Part shown: one piece after another, positions 36,286 to 49,500 of the stretch
How positions within the stretch are numbered: position 1 is the stretch's first letter
Layout: every line of letters begins with the position of its first letter
Origin: Nemania diffusa
Taxonomy: Eukaryota; Ascomycota; Sordariomycetes; Xylariales; Xylariaceae
DNA: 64,000 nucleotides
Assembly: GCA_038501195.1 (NCBI GenBank)
Contig: JBBPUQ010000008.1
Coordinates: 2,366,501 to 2,430,500, forward strand
Direction: 5' to 3'
The notes under the pieces: model-generated
The model's input: the letters and a program-made list of their open reading frames with translations, nothing else
What the model was told of the DNA's origin: nothing
Databases searched by the model: none
Made by a program: the position numbers and the translations under genes

Positions 36286-36377
36286 TCCGAATTGGTGTAG
36301 TGGCTAACATTTGACGCTCTCATCCTTGTTAACAAGACAGCACCGTCAAGCCCGGGGTTCGATTCCCCGATTCGGAG
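36286..36377 (+). tRNA. tRNA-Glu (anticodon CTC) with 20-nt intron
   Basis: Acceptor stem TCCGAAT/ATTCGGA is perfect, discriminator G at 36,377. Anticodon stem TGACG/CGTCA closes the loop CTCTCA + C, giving anticodon CTC. The intron is 36,323-36,342. T arm CGGGG TTCGATT CCCCG is perfect. The gene starts 15 bp after tRNA-Thr on the same strand. Confidence 0.93.
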
Positions 36378-37432
36378 TGATTAAGTTAAATTTTGCTGAT
36401 TTGCTCTCCTTTTACTTTCATTTTGTTATCAGGAGAACACTAGAGGGTGATGACTAGGGTGATTGATATAGACATTGTGCATAGTATTGAGGCACCTGTT
36501 ATAGAAATAGATCAGATGGCCTCTGAGGCACTGGCGTTTTTCCTCCGCTGACATTATTAGTTCTTTTTCACTTGCCGCTATAGTATTACTATCCCCGGCT
36601 TTTTTTCAAGAGACAAGCCTTCTGGTTATAGTAACATTAGAATGTTCATTGTGAAACAAAGATAAGAGAAATGTATGGAAGTATTGGTGTATTAGAGTGG
36701 CATTTTTTTCTCTGTATAACTGGGATGTAGTGTCAATGGATTGGCTGTCGATATATTGGACTTGACTGGATATTGAAATCAATGATATAGAAGTAGACCG
36801 GAAGACACCAATCTCTGAGCACATCCATGCTTTCTAGTGGTTTATTCCTTGAAAGAGCCTACAGATTTCAGTCCTGCCTTTCTTCTTAAAGACATCCAAG
36901 TCTCAAAGAAGTCAACAGCCGCTAGAGTTGTTGTGTGCCCATAGCATAGAAAGATATCATCCAAAGCCACAAGGATTACGAGAAATCTCACTAGATGTCC
37001 TAGAACAAAATTTCTATATCGTTAAAATTGCCTCACTGAAAATATCTGCGCTATTTGACTTTTTCTCCTAGTCGACTTATTTACAGATCTCTCACCCGCT
37101 ATGATTCAGAAGCACAACACTCTGTTCGGAAAAACTTAAACGCTATGAAAAGCTTAGGAGATAATAAACCTGAACTAGACATAGAGTTAAGTCGACGCAT
37201 TTTGAGATAGTATCTCACTCCTGAATATCACTGATCTACAGAATATAGAATGAATATAGCCTCGAAAGGTGCTTAAGAAAGGGAGAAAGGCGAAATAACA
37301 GCCTACGTCGGAATAGGCCTCGTTAGGTGTAGGTAGTTAATAATTCGCTACATATTAAAAGAAGAGTGCTAGAGCAAGTATGGAGGTTCTGAGTGCTAAA
37401 TAACACGAACTACCACTTCCTCGTCGCCTCCT
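36378..37432. other. Intergenic, AT-leaning
   Basis: No supported gene. Apart from the T runs that may terminate the tRNA transcript, it looks like non-coding flank; short minus-strand frames near 36,606-37,000 lack recognisable content. Confidence 0.45.
36391..36413 (+). terminator. Likely Pol III terminator for the tRNA pair
   Basis: TTTT occurs at 36,391-36,394 and again at 36,410-36,413, 14 and 33 bp after tRNA-Glu. The 15-bp gap between the two tRNAs contains no run longer than TTT. These T4 runs are short, so termination may need both. Confidence 0.4.
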
Positions 37433-38129
37433 TTAGTCTTTCCTTCTGCTGCAAAAGATGGCTTCTATAGGATGATTTCCCAGAACGCTCTGCTTTGCGA
37501 TGAAGCCTAGTGCATCGCTCACAGCAAGCGTATATACCTCGCTATGGCGACAGATAGAATTTGCATACATACAAAGTTCCTGGAACGTCATGTTCCGTAG
37601 CATATCTTCTAGCATACTCCAGTAAGCGTCATGGCTACGGCTCAGATATTCCCAGGCTTCGCTGTCCTTTCCTTCGCTCGTTGGCGCGCTCGCAGCTGTT
37701 TGGAAGACAATAGACCAGTCCCGTGATGGCACTAGATAAACCTCGCAGCGCAGGCTTCTGATCAGCGGTAGAAAGTCTACGGCGATCATGCACTGCGCGA
37801 AAAATGAATCGCGGATGCGATCTTGACAAGTAGGCAGTTGGAGCCAGAATTCATTCCCGCGGTAATATACGGGGCGCACCTCTTGACGCAGCTGTCTGTT
37901 GACCCTGGCTAGATTCGGAGGGACTAGGCTGAGAGTAAAACCACTGCTAGGGCAATTACGCGGTCCCGTGACGCGTTCGATTACGGCCAATTCGTATATA
38001 ATAAGGCGAAGTTCGGATGGCAAGCTGAGGATGAGATTCTGGTTGCTCGAATTAGCAAGCTTTACTAGAGAAATTTTCTCCGTTTTATAAAAAAGGCGGC
38101 TCGTTCTTAATTCTTACATGGTCCTCCAT
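37433..38129 (-). CDS. Small LPxELR-type (F-box/2EXR-like) protein
   Basis: The main exon 38038-37433 encodes LILSLPSELRLIIYELAV, then NLARVNRQLRQEVRPVYYR and GNEFWLQL. This pattern (LPxE[LI]RxxIYE...RV[NS]RQ[LI]RxE...N.F) is common in small fungal proteins annotated as F-box- or 2EXR-like, with no known function. No ATG exists in frame at the start of this exon. An upstream mini-exon 38129-38118 (ATG GAG GAC CAT) with donor GTAAGA, a 79-bp intron and acceptor CCAG joins in frame to give MEDHNLILSLPSEL and 205 aa. That first exon is inferred. The gene lies about 610 bp left of the RIP block and its coding sequence has no nonsense change. Confidence 0.6.
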
Positions 38130-38738
38130 AACTTTCCTAGATTGATGTAAGACAATTTTTGATATGATGATATGCCTCGAGGCTAGATTGGGCGCTGCAA
38201 CGTGAAAGCTGTAGGTGAAGTTAGCATCCCTTGCTAGAGATTGCGGATAGGTAATATCGTGGAATCCCTTCCACGGCTCACAGAGTAAAATAACCTACCA
38301 CGTTTTTGTAGATATGTCAGATATGCTAAACCCGAAATTGAAGAATATCCCCAATGATGTTTTATATGTCGTGAAGTAATGACAACAAGCGGCGTCGGCG
38401 TTCTTTATATTTTGGAGATAAGATATATGTTTGTTCATCAGATTGTTAGAGGACATAGCTATTCACGATAAGCATTCACTACATTAACCATTTACTATGA
38501 TAACCATTCATAGTTTTAGCCCATTATATTTGACAATAGAACTCAGAATGGTTGTGATTACGGCCATTGCTGTTAGGGGATTTAACATATTTGCTTTATA
38601 AGGGCTTCTAGGCTACACATACCTAAGATAAACGTGGCAACTTTGGTTAATATCAACTGTAGCCAGGTGTTCAATTTATACCCTATGTGAAAATATGCTG
38701 CTAGTATATTTTGCTAATACGTAATTATAACTATATAA
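38130..38738. other. Intergenic flank of the LTR block
   Basis: AT-leaning but ordinary sequence, with no gene seen. It ends at the TG that opens the left outer LTR. Confidence 0.5.
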
Positions 38739-39058
38739 TGAAACGAAGCGTGCAATATATATATAACGCATTTTAAAGGACTAGCTACAGCTATAAAAAA
38801 TCACTTTTAAAAATTTGAAGCAATAATAACAGTAGTTTAAAAAAGCAATCGAAATAATATTAAAGTAGCAAAACTACTGTAAATATTATATAATAACTTA
38901 GTTAGTTAATATTAAAAGTATTTTTTTTTATAATACTATATATTTTTTTTATAAAAAATTACTTTTTTATTAATTAATAAATAAAAAAATAAAAAATTTA
39001 AAGTTTTGTTAATTTAATTAATACAACTTTTTATAATAATATAATTTATATTGTTTTA
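38739..39058. repeat. Left outer LTR, 320 bp
   Basis: Direct repeat partner of 58,084-58,403. Its first 80-90 bp keep G and C (TGAAACGAAGCG, then AACGCATTTTAAAGG) where the right copy has A and T. Its last part is all A/T where the right copy keeps G and C. Confidence 0.85.
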
Positions 39059-40577
39059 ATTTTTTTTAAATAAAATAATGTTATTTTTAATATATTTTTA
39101 TTTAATAAATTAAATAAATATATAAAAACAACATAAATTTATAAACTAAATAATTAAAATATAAATAAATATAAAAATTATTATATAAATTAATGCAATT
39201 TTTTATTATAAAAAATTTTATAATATATAATATAATATTAAATATAAAAACAAATAATAAATTTTTATAAAAAAAATTAATTTTAAAATAGTTTAATTAT
39301 AAAATAATTGTTAATAAATTTTAAAAATTTAATGTTTAATTTAATTTATTTTTTTTTAATTATAGCTTTTTTTAATAGATTTATTTTTTAATAAAATTAA
39401 ATTAAATTAATAGTTTTAATTTATATTATTGTTTTTATTATTAAATTTTAAAAAAAACTTTATTAGTTTTTTTAATAATTTTTATATTTGTTTTATATTA
39501 TTTTTAACTTTATTATTTTATAAAAATAATAAATTAAAAATATTATATTAAATTAATTTATTTTTTTTAAAGCTATTAATATAAACTTTTAATTATATTT
39601 AAAATTAAATTTTTTGTTTTTTTAATTTTAAAATTATTATTAAAATATTTAAAAGTTATAATATAATTATAATTAATATTAACTTTATATTTTTATATAT
39701 TATAATTAAATAGTAATAGTTTATAATAATTAGTTTTAAAATATAAATTATTATTTAATTTTTATAATTAATTAAAAAACAAAAAAACAAAAAAAAAAAT
39801 AAATTAAAAAATATATATTAAATAAAAGTTTTATTAATTTATAATAACTAAATTTAGTTTTAAATATAAAATTTTTTTTTTTAAACAAAAAACTATATAT
39901 ATTATTAAAACTATTATTTAAAAAAAAAAAAAAAAAATAAAAAGCAGTAAATTAAAGTTTATATTAAACTTAAGTAAAAATTTTAACTTTTTAAAAATAA
40001 GTTTTTTTTTTTTAGTTTTTTTAGTTTTTTTAGCTGTTTTTTAAGCAGCTATTTCTTTTTTTATATAAGTTTTTTAATTTATATTAAAAAGTAGTTTTAA
40101 ATAATAAATTAAATTTTTAACAATATATATTTTAATAATTTTTTATAGTTTTTTATATAATTATATAAAAAAAAAATCATTAGTTAGATTTTTTTTATTT
40201 TTAAATAGTTTATTTATTTTATTAAAATTTACTAATAATATTGTAATATAAAAAATATTTATATAAATATATTATTAGTAACTAGTTTATTTAAATAAAA
40301 ATATAAAAATTAAGTTTATTAAAAACTAAAGTTTAAAAAAATATAAATAATATATTTTTTAAAATATTTTAAAATTTTTATTTTAATTTTTTTTAATATA
40401 TTTTATAAAATTAAAACAATATATATAACAAGTTTAAATATTTATTAAAATAATATATTAATAACTTTTTTTATTATTACTAAAAATAATAAATTTAAAA
40501 ATAAATATTTATATTAAATTGTTTTATTTTTTTAGCTAAGTTTTTAAATTTGTAAATATAAGTTTTATAAAAATATA
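39059..40577. other. Outer element interior, left arm
   Basis: AT-only sequence between the left outer LTR and the nested element. It begins with a T-rich tract directly after the LTR (39,060-39,068), which could be a polypurine tract on the other strand. Nothing else can be read. Confidence 0.5.
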
Positions 40578-40582
40578 TTTAT

Positions 40583-40891
40583 TATTAATAAAACTTTATA
40601 TATATATATATATAAAAAGATTTAAAATAATTTATAAAGTTTTAAAATTTATTTTTAAGTTTTAAAGTTTTATATTAATTTATATATATATTTTATAAAA
40701 GAAAATACAATTAAAAAAGTTATATATAAGTTATTTATATATATATATATATAAAATTTATAAATTTTATAAATTTTAATAAATTTTTATATTTTTTATT
40801 TATTTAATTATTTAATAAAAATCCTAGTTTAAGTTTTAATTATATATATTTAATATATATATATAAATTTTGTTAAATTATTAGTTTAATA
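40583..40891. repeat. Left LTR of nested element, 309 bp
   Basis: Aligns to 46,187-46,495; nearly all differences are C/T or G/A. It contains a (TA)n run near 40,600-40,613 and another near 40,735-40,752. It keeps a few C where the right copy has T (for example ATCCTAG against GTTTTAG). Confidence 0.8.
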
Positions 40892-43800
40892 TTAAAAATT
40901 CTTTTTTTTATATAGTAATTTTAATTTTAATATTAACTAATTTTTTGTTATTTTTTTTACTATTTAATTAATTTATATATATTTTTATTTATATAACTAG
41001 TTTATTTATATTAACTAGTTTTTTTAATATTTAATTAAATGTTTTTTTTATATAAATATTGATTAAATTATTTTTATTATTAATTTAATATATTTTTATA
41101 ATTTTATAATTTTTATATATTTTTTAAAATAATATAATATTAATTATAAGTTGTTTTTTTTATATAGTTTTTAATTTAATTAAATATTTATATAAAAACT
41201 TAAAATTAATATATATAATTAGTAATATATTTAGTAATTTTATTATATAAATAATTTTTTAAAAAGTTATATTAAATATAATAATATAATTAAATTTATT
41301 AATTATATTATATAATTTATTTGTTAATATATTATATATAATTTATTTATATTTGATTAAATTTTAATAAATAATATTATTTTTAATTATAAAAGTACTT
41401 TTTATATAGTTTTTATTAACTAATACAATTATAAATTTAATTTAAAAACTTAAATTTTTATTATTTATAAATGCTTTATTAATAAAAATAAAAATTTTTA
41501 TACAATTAAAATTTAAAAGTATATAACATAGTTTTTGTTATATATTATTGATTTGTTATTATATTTATATATTTAATGCTTTAATATTATTTTTTAACAG
41601 TTTTTAAACTTATATAACAATTAATAAGTTATATAATGTTTTTAATTAATATATTAATATAATATATACTTTTTAAATTTATTAAACAATATATTATTAA
41701 AAATAATCTTTTATATAAAAATTAATAATATATAGTTATTTAGTTTGTTTTTATTAAATAAAAAAAAAATCTTGTTTATTTATTTAAATTTTGTTTTTAT
41801 TAAATTTAATAAAATATTTAAATATTAATTTTACTTTTAATTTTATACAAAATAATAACTTAGTTTTTTTTTTATATAAAAACTGCTTAAATATAATATT
41901 AAAAATATTATTTATTTAAAATTTTATAATTATAAATTTATTAAGTTTTTTTTTAATATATAATAAATATAAATTATATATAAATATTTTTATATTTAAT
42001 TTTTAATAATAATATTTATAATAAATTTTATACTAATATAATTTTAATTTAATTAATTTATATAATAGTTATATAATTTAAAATATAATATTTATTAAAT
42101 ATTTATTTTTTAGTTTTTTTAGTAAATAAATATAAATTTTTCAGTTTAATTTATTATATAATTATATATATACTTAAAAAATATTTTGTAATTTTATATA
42201 TATATTATAGTTTTAAATTAGCAATAGTTTTAAAATTATAATAAATTGTTAATTTATATATTAAATTGTTAATATTTATATAAAAATTCAAATTTTATTA
42301 TTATTTTTATAACTTTATATAATTAATTTAAACTTTTTATATAATTTAATTGTTTTATTTTTAACTTTTTATATAAATTTAATTTAAAAAATTTTTATTT
42401 AGTTATATTAATTTAAATTATATTATATAAATTAAAATATATTTTAAGTTGTTAATATATTTATTTTAATTATATTTAATTATTTAAAAAATATATTAAA
42501 TATAATAATTATATTATTTTGTTTTAATTATATAGCTAAAATATAATTGTTGATTTTTTTTAGTATAAAATATTAATTGTTAATAGTTGTAAATAATTTT
42601 TTTGATTTACTTTTGTGTTAAAGTTGCAGCTATTTAATAATTTAAAAAAAGTTATATAAAAAATTATTTTTTTTATATAATAAATTAAATATAGTTTTTT
42701 GTTAATAATATAATTTAATTTATATATAATAAAACTTAATTAGTTTATTTGTTATATTAATTATAATATTATAATTTTTAATTATAAAAATTTTATATAA
42801 TTTTATTTAGTTTTTATATTTTTTTTATATTATAATTTTATTTTAAAAAAATAAAAAAAGTATTTTATATAATAATATTAGTTTGTTTTTAATTTATATA
42901 ATTTAGTTAATATTAACTTTTATATAAATATTTTTTAATATTTTTATAGCTTTTTATATAACTTTTGTTTTTTAAATAATTTTTAATAAAAAAAATAAAT
43001 TGCTATTAATTTTAAAATAAACTTTAAAAATTAACAAAATAAATATAAAACTATTTAGTTTAGCTATATTATTTAAAGCTTTTATAGCTATTTGTAATAT
43101 TGTTTTTTTATTTATATAATAATTGATTTTTTTATATAAAATATTAAATATATAATAAAATAATATATATATTTGTTTGATTTTTTTAATAGTTTAATAT
43201 GTTTTAATAAATATTTTTTTATATAAAGCTTTAACTAGTTATATATTATTACAAAATTTTTTAAACAAAAAATTTATATTAAAATTATATATAATATAAT
43301 CAAGTAGTTTTTAATATATTAAAATTTAATATTAATATAATATGTTTTAAATATTATATATATTTAAAAACTTTAAAAATTTAACTATTTAAAACAAAAT
43401 ATTTATATTAATTATATATAAAATTAATTATTTGTTAATTTATATAAAATTAATTATAATTTTATAGTTAAAATTATATTTATTTTTTAATAAAAATTTA
43501 AATTTTTTTAAAATTTAATTATATAATTAATAATAGTAACAAAACTTTTTAATTTTTTAAAATATTAAAATGTTAATATTATTATATTTAACTTTTTATA
43601 GTAATTTTATAAGTTTTTTTATATAAAAATATTTAAATTAATAATATAATTTTTAAAGTTTTTATTTTATAAAATAATTTGCAGCTTTTAATTAGTTAAT
43701 ATTAAAAAACAAGTGTTTTTATTTTTATATAATTAATATTATTATATTATTTTATTATATAATTATATTTTATATATTATTAAAATAAATATATAGTTAA

Positions 43801-46186
43801 TTTATATTTTATAGTAATAATAAAAACAAAGTTAATATATTTAAAATATAAAATTTAATTAATTTAATTAATATTAAAATAGTTATAATATTTATAGCTT
43901 TAAAACTTTTAATATTATTAAATTAAATTGTTATATTATTTAAAATTTAATTTATTTATATAAAAAAGTTTTTTTATATAAAAGTTTTAGTTTAAGTTTT
44001 TTTAATAGTTAAAATTTTAACTACATTAATATTTTATAAAATATTTTAATACTTTATATTATATTAATTATTTAAGTAAAAATTGTTTAATGTTAACATT
44101 TAATTTTAAATATATATATTTTTTTTTATTATATAATAAAAATATATTAAATTTATTAAAAATTAAATTGTTTTATTTTTAGTTTTAAAATTTAAATTAT
44201 TATTAAATTTATTATTATATAAAAAGTTTTTATTACTTTTATAGTTTAATATAAATATATTATACTTTTTATATAATAAAGCTTTTTATTTTAAAATATT
44301 ATATATAATAAAATATTATTTTTTTGTTTTTGATTTTTTTTATTAGTTATAATTAATAAACTAATAATTAAGTTTTTTATAAATAAAGCATTTTTTGTTA
44401 TTTTTATTATTTTTATTATATAATTGCTATAGTTTTTAATAAAAATTTTTTTTAAAGCTATAATTATATAATTGTTTTAAATATTTAATATTATATTATT
44501 TATTAATAAAATAAACATTTGTTATATAATAGTAGTTTATTTTTTAATTAAAAAAAACCTGTAATATTATTTATAAATTAAAAAACAAAGCTTTATATAT
44601 AAGTTTTTAATTAATTAAAACAAGTTTAAGCTTAAATATACTAAAGTATATTTATATAACTGCTATATAAAATAATATTTTTTTATAATAGCTAAGTTTT
44701 AAAATATATTATATAAATTAAAACTTGTTAATTATAATTTTTAATATTTTAAATATTGTTTTTATTAAATTGTTTTGTTTTATTTATATAAAAATAATAA
44801 TAATTTAATTAGTTTAATATTAACTATAGTTAATTATTATATTAAAATAATTATTAAATATTATATAAATTTTGTTTTATTTATATATTAAACTAATATA
44901 ATTAAAATAATATTGTTTAGTTTTTTTTTTTAATATAAAAAAAAATACTATATAATATTGTTTTTTAATAATTTTAAATTAATAATATATTGAAATAAAA
45001 ATTTAAGCTTTATTATATAATATATTATATAGTTTATTGCTATAGTTTTAATTAAATTATTATATTTTAATAAATATAATAAATTAAGCTATTTTAATTA
45101 AACTATTATAAATAATTTAAATAAAAAAAAGTTTATATAATCGATTTTTATATATAAATAAAAGTATAAAATATATAATAAAAATTTTAAAAGTAAATAT
45201 AAGTTTTTAAATTTTTATTTGTATAAAAAAAATAAATATTTAATTATTTATATTAAATATTAAAATATATATTAATATTATTAGTTTTAATATAGCTAAT
45301 TATAATATTAAATAGTTTATTTATATAACTAAAAGTTTTAATATATTTATTAATATAAATATTAAAGCTATTTATATAAATATATTATTATTTAATTTTT
45401 TATTGTTATTGTTATTACTAAATTTTTTAAATATATATATAAGCTTGTTATTATATATATTTTTGTATATTTTAATTTTTTTATTGCTTGTAGCTATTAC
45501 AATAAATATATATTTAAATATATAACTAATATTTACAAACATAAGTTTTGTTTAATTTTCAAAATTTATTACAAATGTTTATATAAACTATTTATTTTTA
45601 ATTTTCAATTATATATATTTTTTTAAATATTATATAAAATATATAAATATTTATATTAAAATAATTAAATTGTTTAAGTTAATAATAATATTTTAATATT
45701 TAAAGTTAGTTTTGTTTTTTTATTTAAAAATATTAATGCTGTTTTTTTTAGCTATATTTTTATATAAAAATAAATATAGTTTTTTATTTAAAAATTTAAA
45801 ATAGTTAGTTTTAGCTGCTATAGCTACAGCTGCTATAACTAATTTTGTTATAAGTTTTAATATAATTATAAAAAAAAAGTAAATATAAAAATAAAAAAAT
45901 AAATAAATAAATAAAGTAATTAAAAAGTTAAATATATAAAATAGTTTATAGTTTTATTAATTTTTATATAAAAATAACTAAATATTATATAAAAAAAGTT
46001 TTTAATTTTGTAATAATTAAATTTTTTCGTTTAATAGTTAATTTAACTTTTTTTTTGCTAATTAATATAAATAATAGTTTATTTTTTATATAAAAAATAA
46101 AAAATCAAATATAAAAACTACTTTATAGCTAAGTTTTACTTTTTTATTTTATTAATTTATAATTATATTTTATAATTATTAATTAA

Positions 46187-46495
46187 TATTAATAAAACTT
46201 TTTATATATATATATATATAAAAATTTAAAGTAATTTATAAAGTTTTAAAATTTGTTTTTAAGTTTTAAAGTTTTATATTAATTTGTATATATATTTTAC
46301 AAAAAAAAGTATAACTAAAAAAGTTGTATATAAGTTATTTATATATATATATATATAAAACCTATAAGTTTTATAAATTTTAGTAAGTCTTTATATTTTT
46401 TATTTATTTAGTTATTTAATAAAAGTTTTAGTCCAAGTTTTAGTTATATATACCTAGTACATATATACAAGTTTTATTAAGTTATTAGTTTAACA
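46187..46495. repeat. Right LTR of nested element, 309 bp
   Basis: Same length as the left copy. It retains more G and C in its last 120 bp (for example AGTAAGTC, AGTCCAAG and ACCTAGTACAT) than the left one. Confidence 0.8.
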
Positions 46496-46500
46496 TTTAT

Positions 46501-49500
46501 ATAAATATTTAACTTTTATTTTAAATAATAAATTTAAATTATATATTGTTATATTAATAAATATTAACAAATAAAACTAAATCTTTTTTTTGTTTATTTA
46601 GTTATATTTTTTTATTTTTAATATAATATTAATTAAATTTAGTTTTACTGTTTATAATTAAAAGTAAAAATTGCAAAAAAAAAGTTTGTAACTTTTAAAA
46701 AAAAAAAGAGCTTTTATTACAGTTATATATTTATAGTTTATAAAGATTTTTTTTTAAAATATATAGTTATAAATAAATAGTTTAAAACTTTAAGCAATAT
46801 TAAAATAAAATATATTAAAAAAATATATAAAAAAAACATTTTTATTTTTATATATTTATATTTAACTAAAAATAATATTAATTTAAAAATTTTTAATAAT
46901 TTAAAATAATATTTAAAACTTTTTAATTAATTTAAACTAGTAAATTAAAGTTTTTAGTTTAATAAAAAATAATTTAATTAGCTTTAGCTTTTTTTTAATA
47001 AACTTAAATTAATATTTAAAAAAAAAAACAACTTAATTTTTATCAACTTTTTAATATATTATTTAAAAAATATATTTAACTAAGTTATTTATTTTTTTAA
47101 CGTTTGAATTTTTATTTTTTTTAATTATATCTGCTGTTTTTTAAAAGTTTTAAAATATTAAAAATAAGCTTATTAAATAAAAGTAGCTATAATATTAGTT
47201 GTTAGTTTATATTAATAAAAATATATAAATTATATAAATAAAAAATAAAAAGTTAAAATATTTAAAAATAATATTTGTTGTTTAAACTTTTTAAAAATAA
47301 CAAAATATATATTTATATTTAAAATTTAAATAAAAAATATTAATTAAATTAATAAAAATAACAAACTTTTAAAAAATATTATAAATTATAAAATATTAAT
47401 AAAAGCTTGTTTTATTAATTATTTTATATTTTTTAAAAATAACTTTTTGTACTTTTTGTTTTATATTTTTTTTAATAACTTTATATAAATAATATATATT
47501 GTTTATATATTTAAAAAAAACACTGCTAAAAATAAAATTATATATAAATTTATTTATGTTATAAAAAATAAAATATATTATTACTATTATTTTTAATAAG
47601 TTTAATTATTTTTTAATTTTATATTTAAAAATAATATTAATTAAAAACTTTATTTTATTTTATTTTTATAATATAGCTTATTTAAAATTATTTAAAAAAA
47701 AACAACTATTAATATATTAAAAATTAAATTTAAAAAGTAGTTAAAAATAAAAAAAATAATATTATATATTATAATTAAAAGTATTAATAAAACAACTAAA
47801 TAACTATTTATTTTTTTTAAATATTATAACTAATATATTTTTGCTATAAAATAATTATAAAAAAAGTATAAAAAAGTTTAAGTAAATTTTTTTTTAAATT
47901 ATATTTTTACTATTTTTAACAAATAAATATACTTTTTGTTTTTATAATACTATTATAATATTTAAATAAAAAAATAATAAAAAAAAAAATTAAAAAATTT
48001 ATTAAATTTTTATATATTTGTATATAATTTTAATATTTTTATTAATAATGTAATAATAAATAAATAAAAAAATTGAAAATATATATAAGTAAAAATATAA
48101 AAATATAAATAAAAAAAATAAAAAGTAAAAAATTTTTTTCAAAATTTAAAACTAAAAACTAATATAGTAAGCTTAAACAAAAAAAGCAATAAAAGTTTAT
48201 AATAAATTAAAGTTTAATATTTTTATTTTATAAATTTTTTTATTTAATAAAAGTTAAAAAATAAAAAAATATTACTTTTTTTAATTATTAAAAACTTTTT
48301 TTAATTAATTAATTAAACTTTTAAACATTTTTAAAAATTTTATTTGTTAATATTAAATTTTATAATTTAATAAAATAAATAAATAGTTTTTTTTAAGTTT
48401 TTTAAATAATTTATATTTTTTAAGCTAATATTTTAACAACAGTTATTAATATTTTAATTTATTAGTTTTTTGATTTATATATAAACTATTGTTTAATTGT
48501 TTATTTAATTAAACTTTTTTAAATCAAATAATTTTTTAAAAAAAAATTACATTTTTTTATTTAATTAGTTTATAAAAATTGTTTATTTTTAATAATTAAT
48601 AGTTTTTTTTTTTTGTTAAAATTTATTACTGTTTTTAATAAATTTTAATTATAATATAACTATTATATAACTTTTTTTTAGTTTTTATTTTTTACTTTTT
48701 TTTTTTTATTTTTTTTACTAATAACTTTATTAATGTACTTTTTTTTTTTTAAAAATTTAAAACTATATATAACATTTTTATTATTATTATGTTTTTTTTT
48801 AATAGTTGCTTTTATATATATAGTTAAAATGTCATTTTTTTATTTAATTAAAAAGTTTTTAAGCTTTATTATTTTATATGCTTTTTTAAACTTTAAAAGT
48901 TTTTTTGTTTTAAAAATATTAATTTTGTTTAATTTATAAGTAATAAAATTTACAACTTAGAACTTTTTAAAATTTAAAAGTTTATAAATATATAAAAAAA
49001 CTGTTAATTTATATAATTTTTTATTAATATTATTATATTATAAATTTTTAATAATTTTTTTATTTAAGTTTTTAATAATACTGTTAAAAGTTAATATATA
49101 TATTAAAAAATATATTTTAATATTTTTAAACTTTTTAATATTTTTTTTATAATTTTTATTATAATTAAAAAAGCTTTTAATTGTAATATTGTTTTTTATA
49201 TATTATATATTAAAATAAATTAAAATAGCTTTTAAAGCAAATATATTTATAATTTTATTTATAATTACTATTGTTTTAAAAACTTTTATATTTAATAATT
49301 TAGCATTTTTAACGCTGTTTTTTATAAAATATATAAATATTAACTTATTTAATTTAAACTATATAAAGAAACTAAAATATAGCTTTTTTTCAAATATGTT
49401 TTAATTTTTAAATATATTAATAATATTTATAAAAACTATAAATTTATAGTTTAAAAAGCTTACTATATTTAATATTATAATAATTTAATAATTAATTAAT

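Larger units (their letters stand above)
40578..46500. mobile_element. Nested LTR retrotransposon with 5-bp target duplication
   Basis: Two 309-bp direct repeats (40,583-40,891 and 46,187-46,495) are flanked by the same 5 bp, TTTAT, at 40,578-40,582 and 46,496-46,500. The element itself is 5,913 bp, a normal size for a fungal LTR retrotransposon. The right LTR ends AACA and the left one AATA, and both begin TATTAATAAAAC, which fits TG...CA ends altered by C-to-T and G-to-A change. The interior (40,892-46,186) is AT-only with no surviving frame. Being inserted inside the outer element, it is the younger of the two insertions. Confidence 0.8.

Noticed and set aside
36830..37070. Minus-strand open stretch with a hydrophobic segment between the tRNAs and the small gene
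   Set aside because: No start, no conserved motif and not distinguishable from chance in AT-leaning DNA.
38734..38738. Target-site duplication for the outer element
   Set aside because: Left flank TATAA and right flank ATAGT do not match; only a 4-bp near match (ATAA/ATAG), which is not convincing.
48733..48939. 68-codon open frame in the AT block (and a 69-codon one at 56,527-56,736, minus strand)
   Set aside because: Composed almost only of Phe, Leu, Ile, Lys and Asn, as AT-only DNA gives by chance; no domain, no codon signal.
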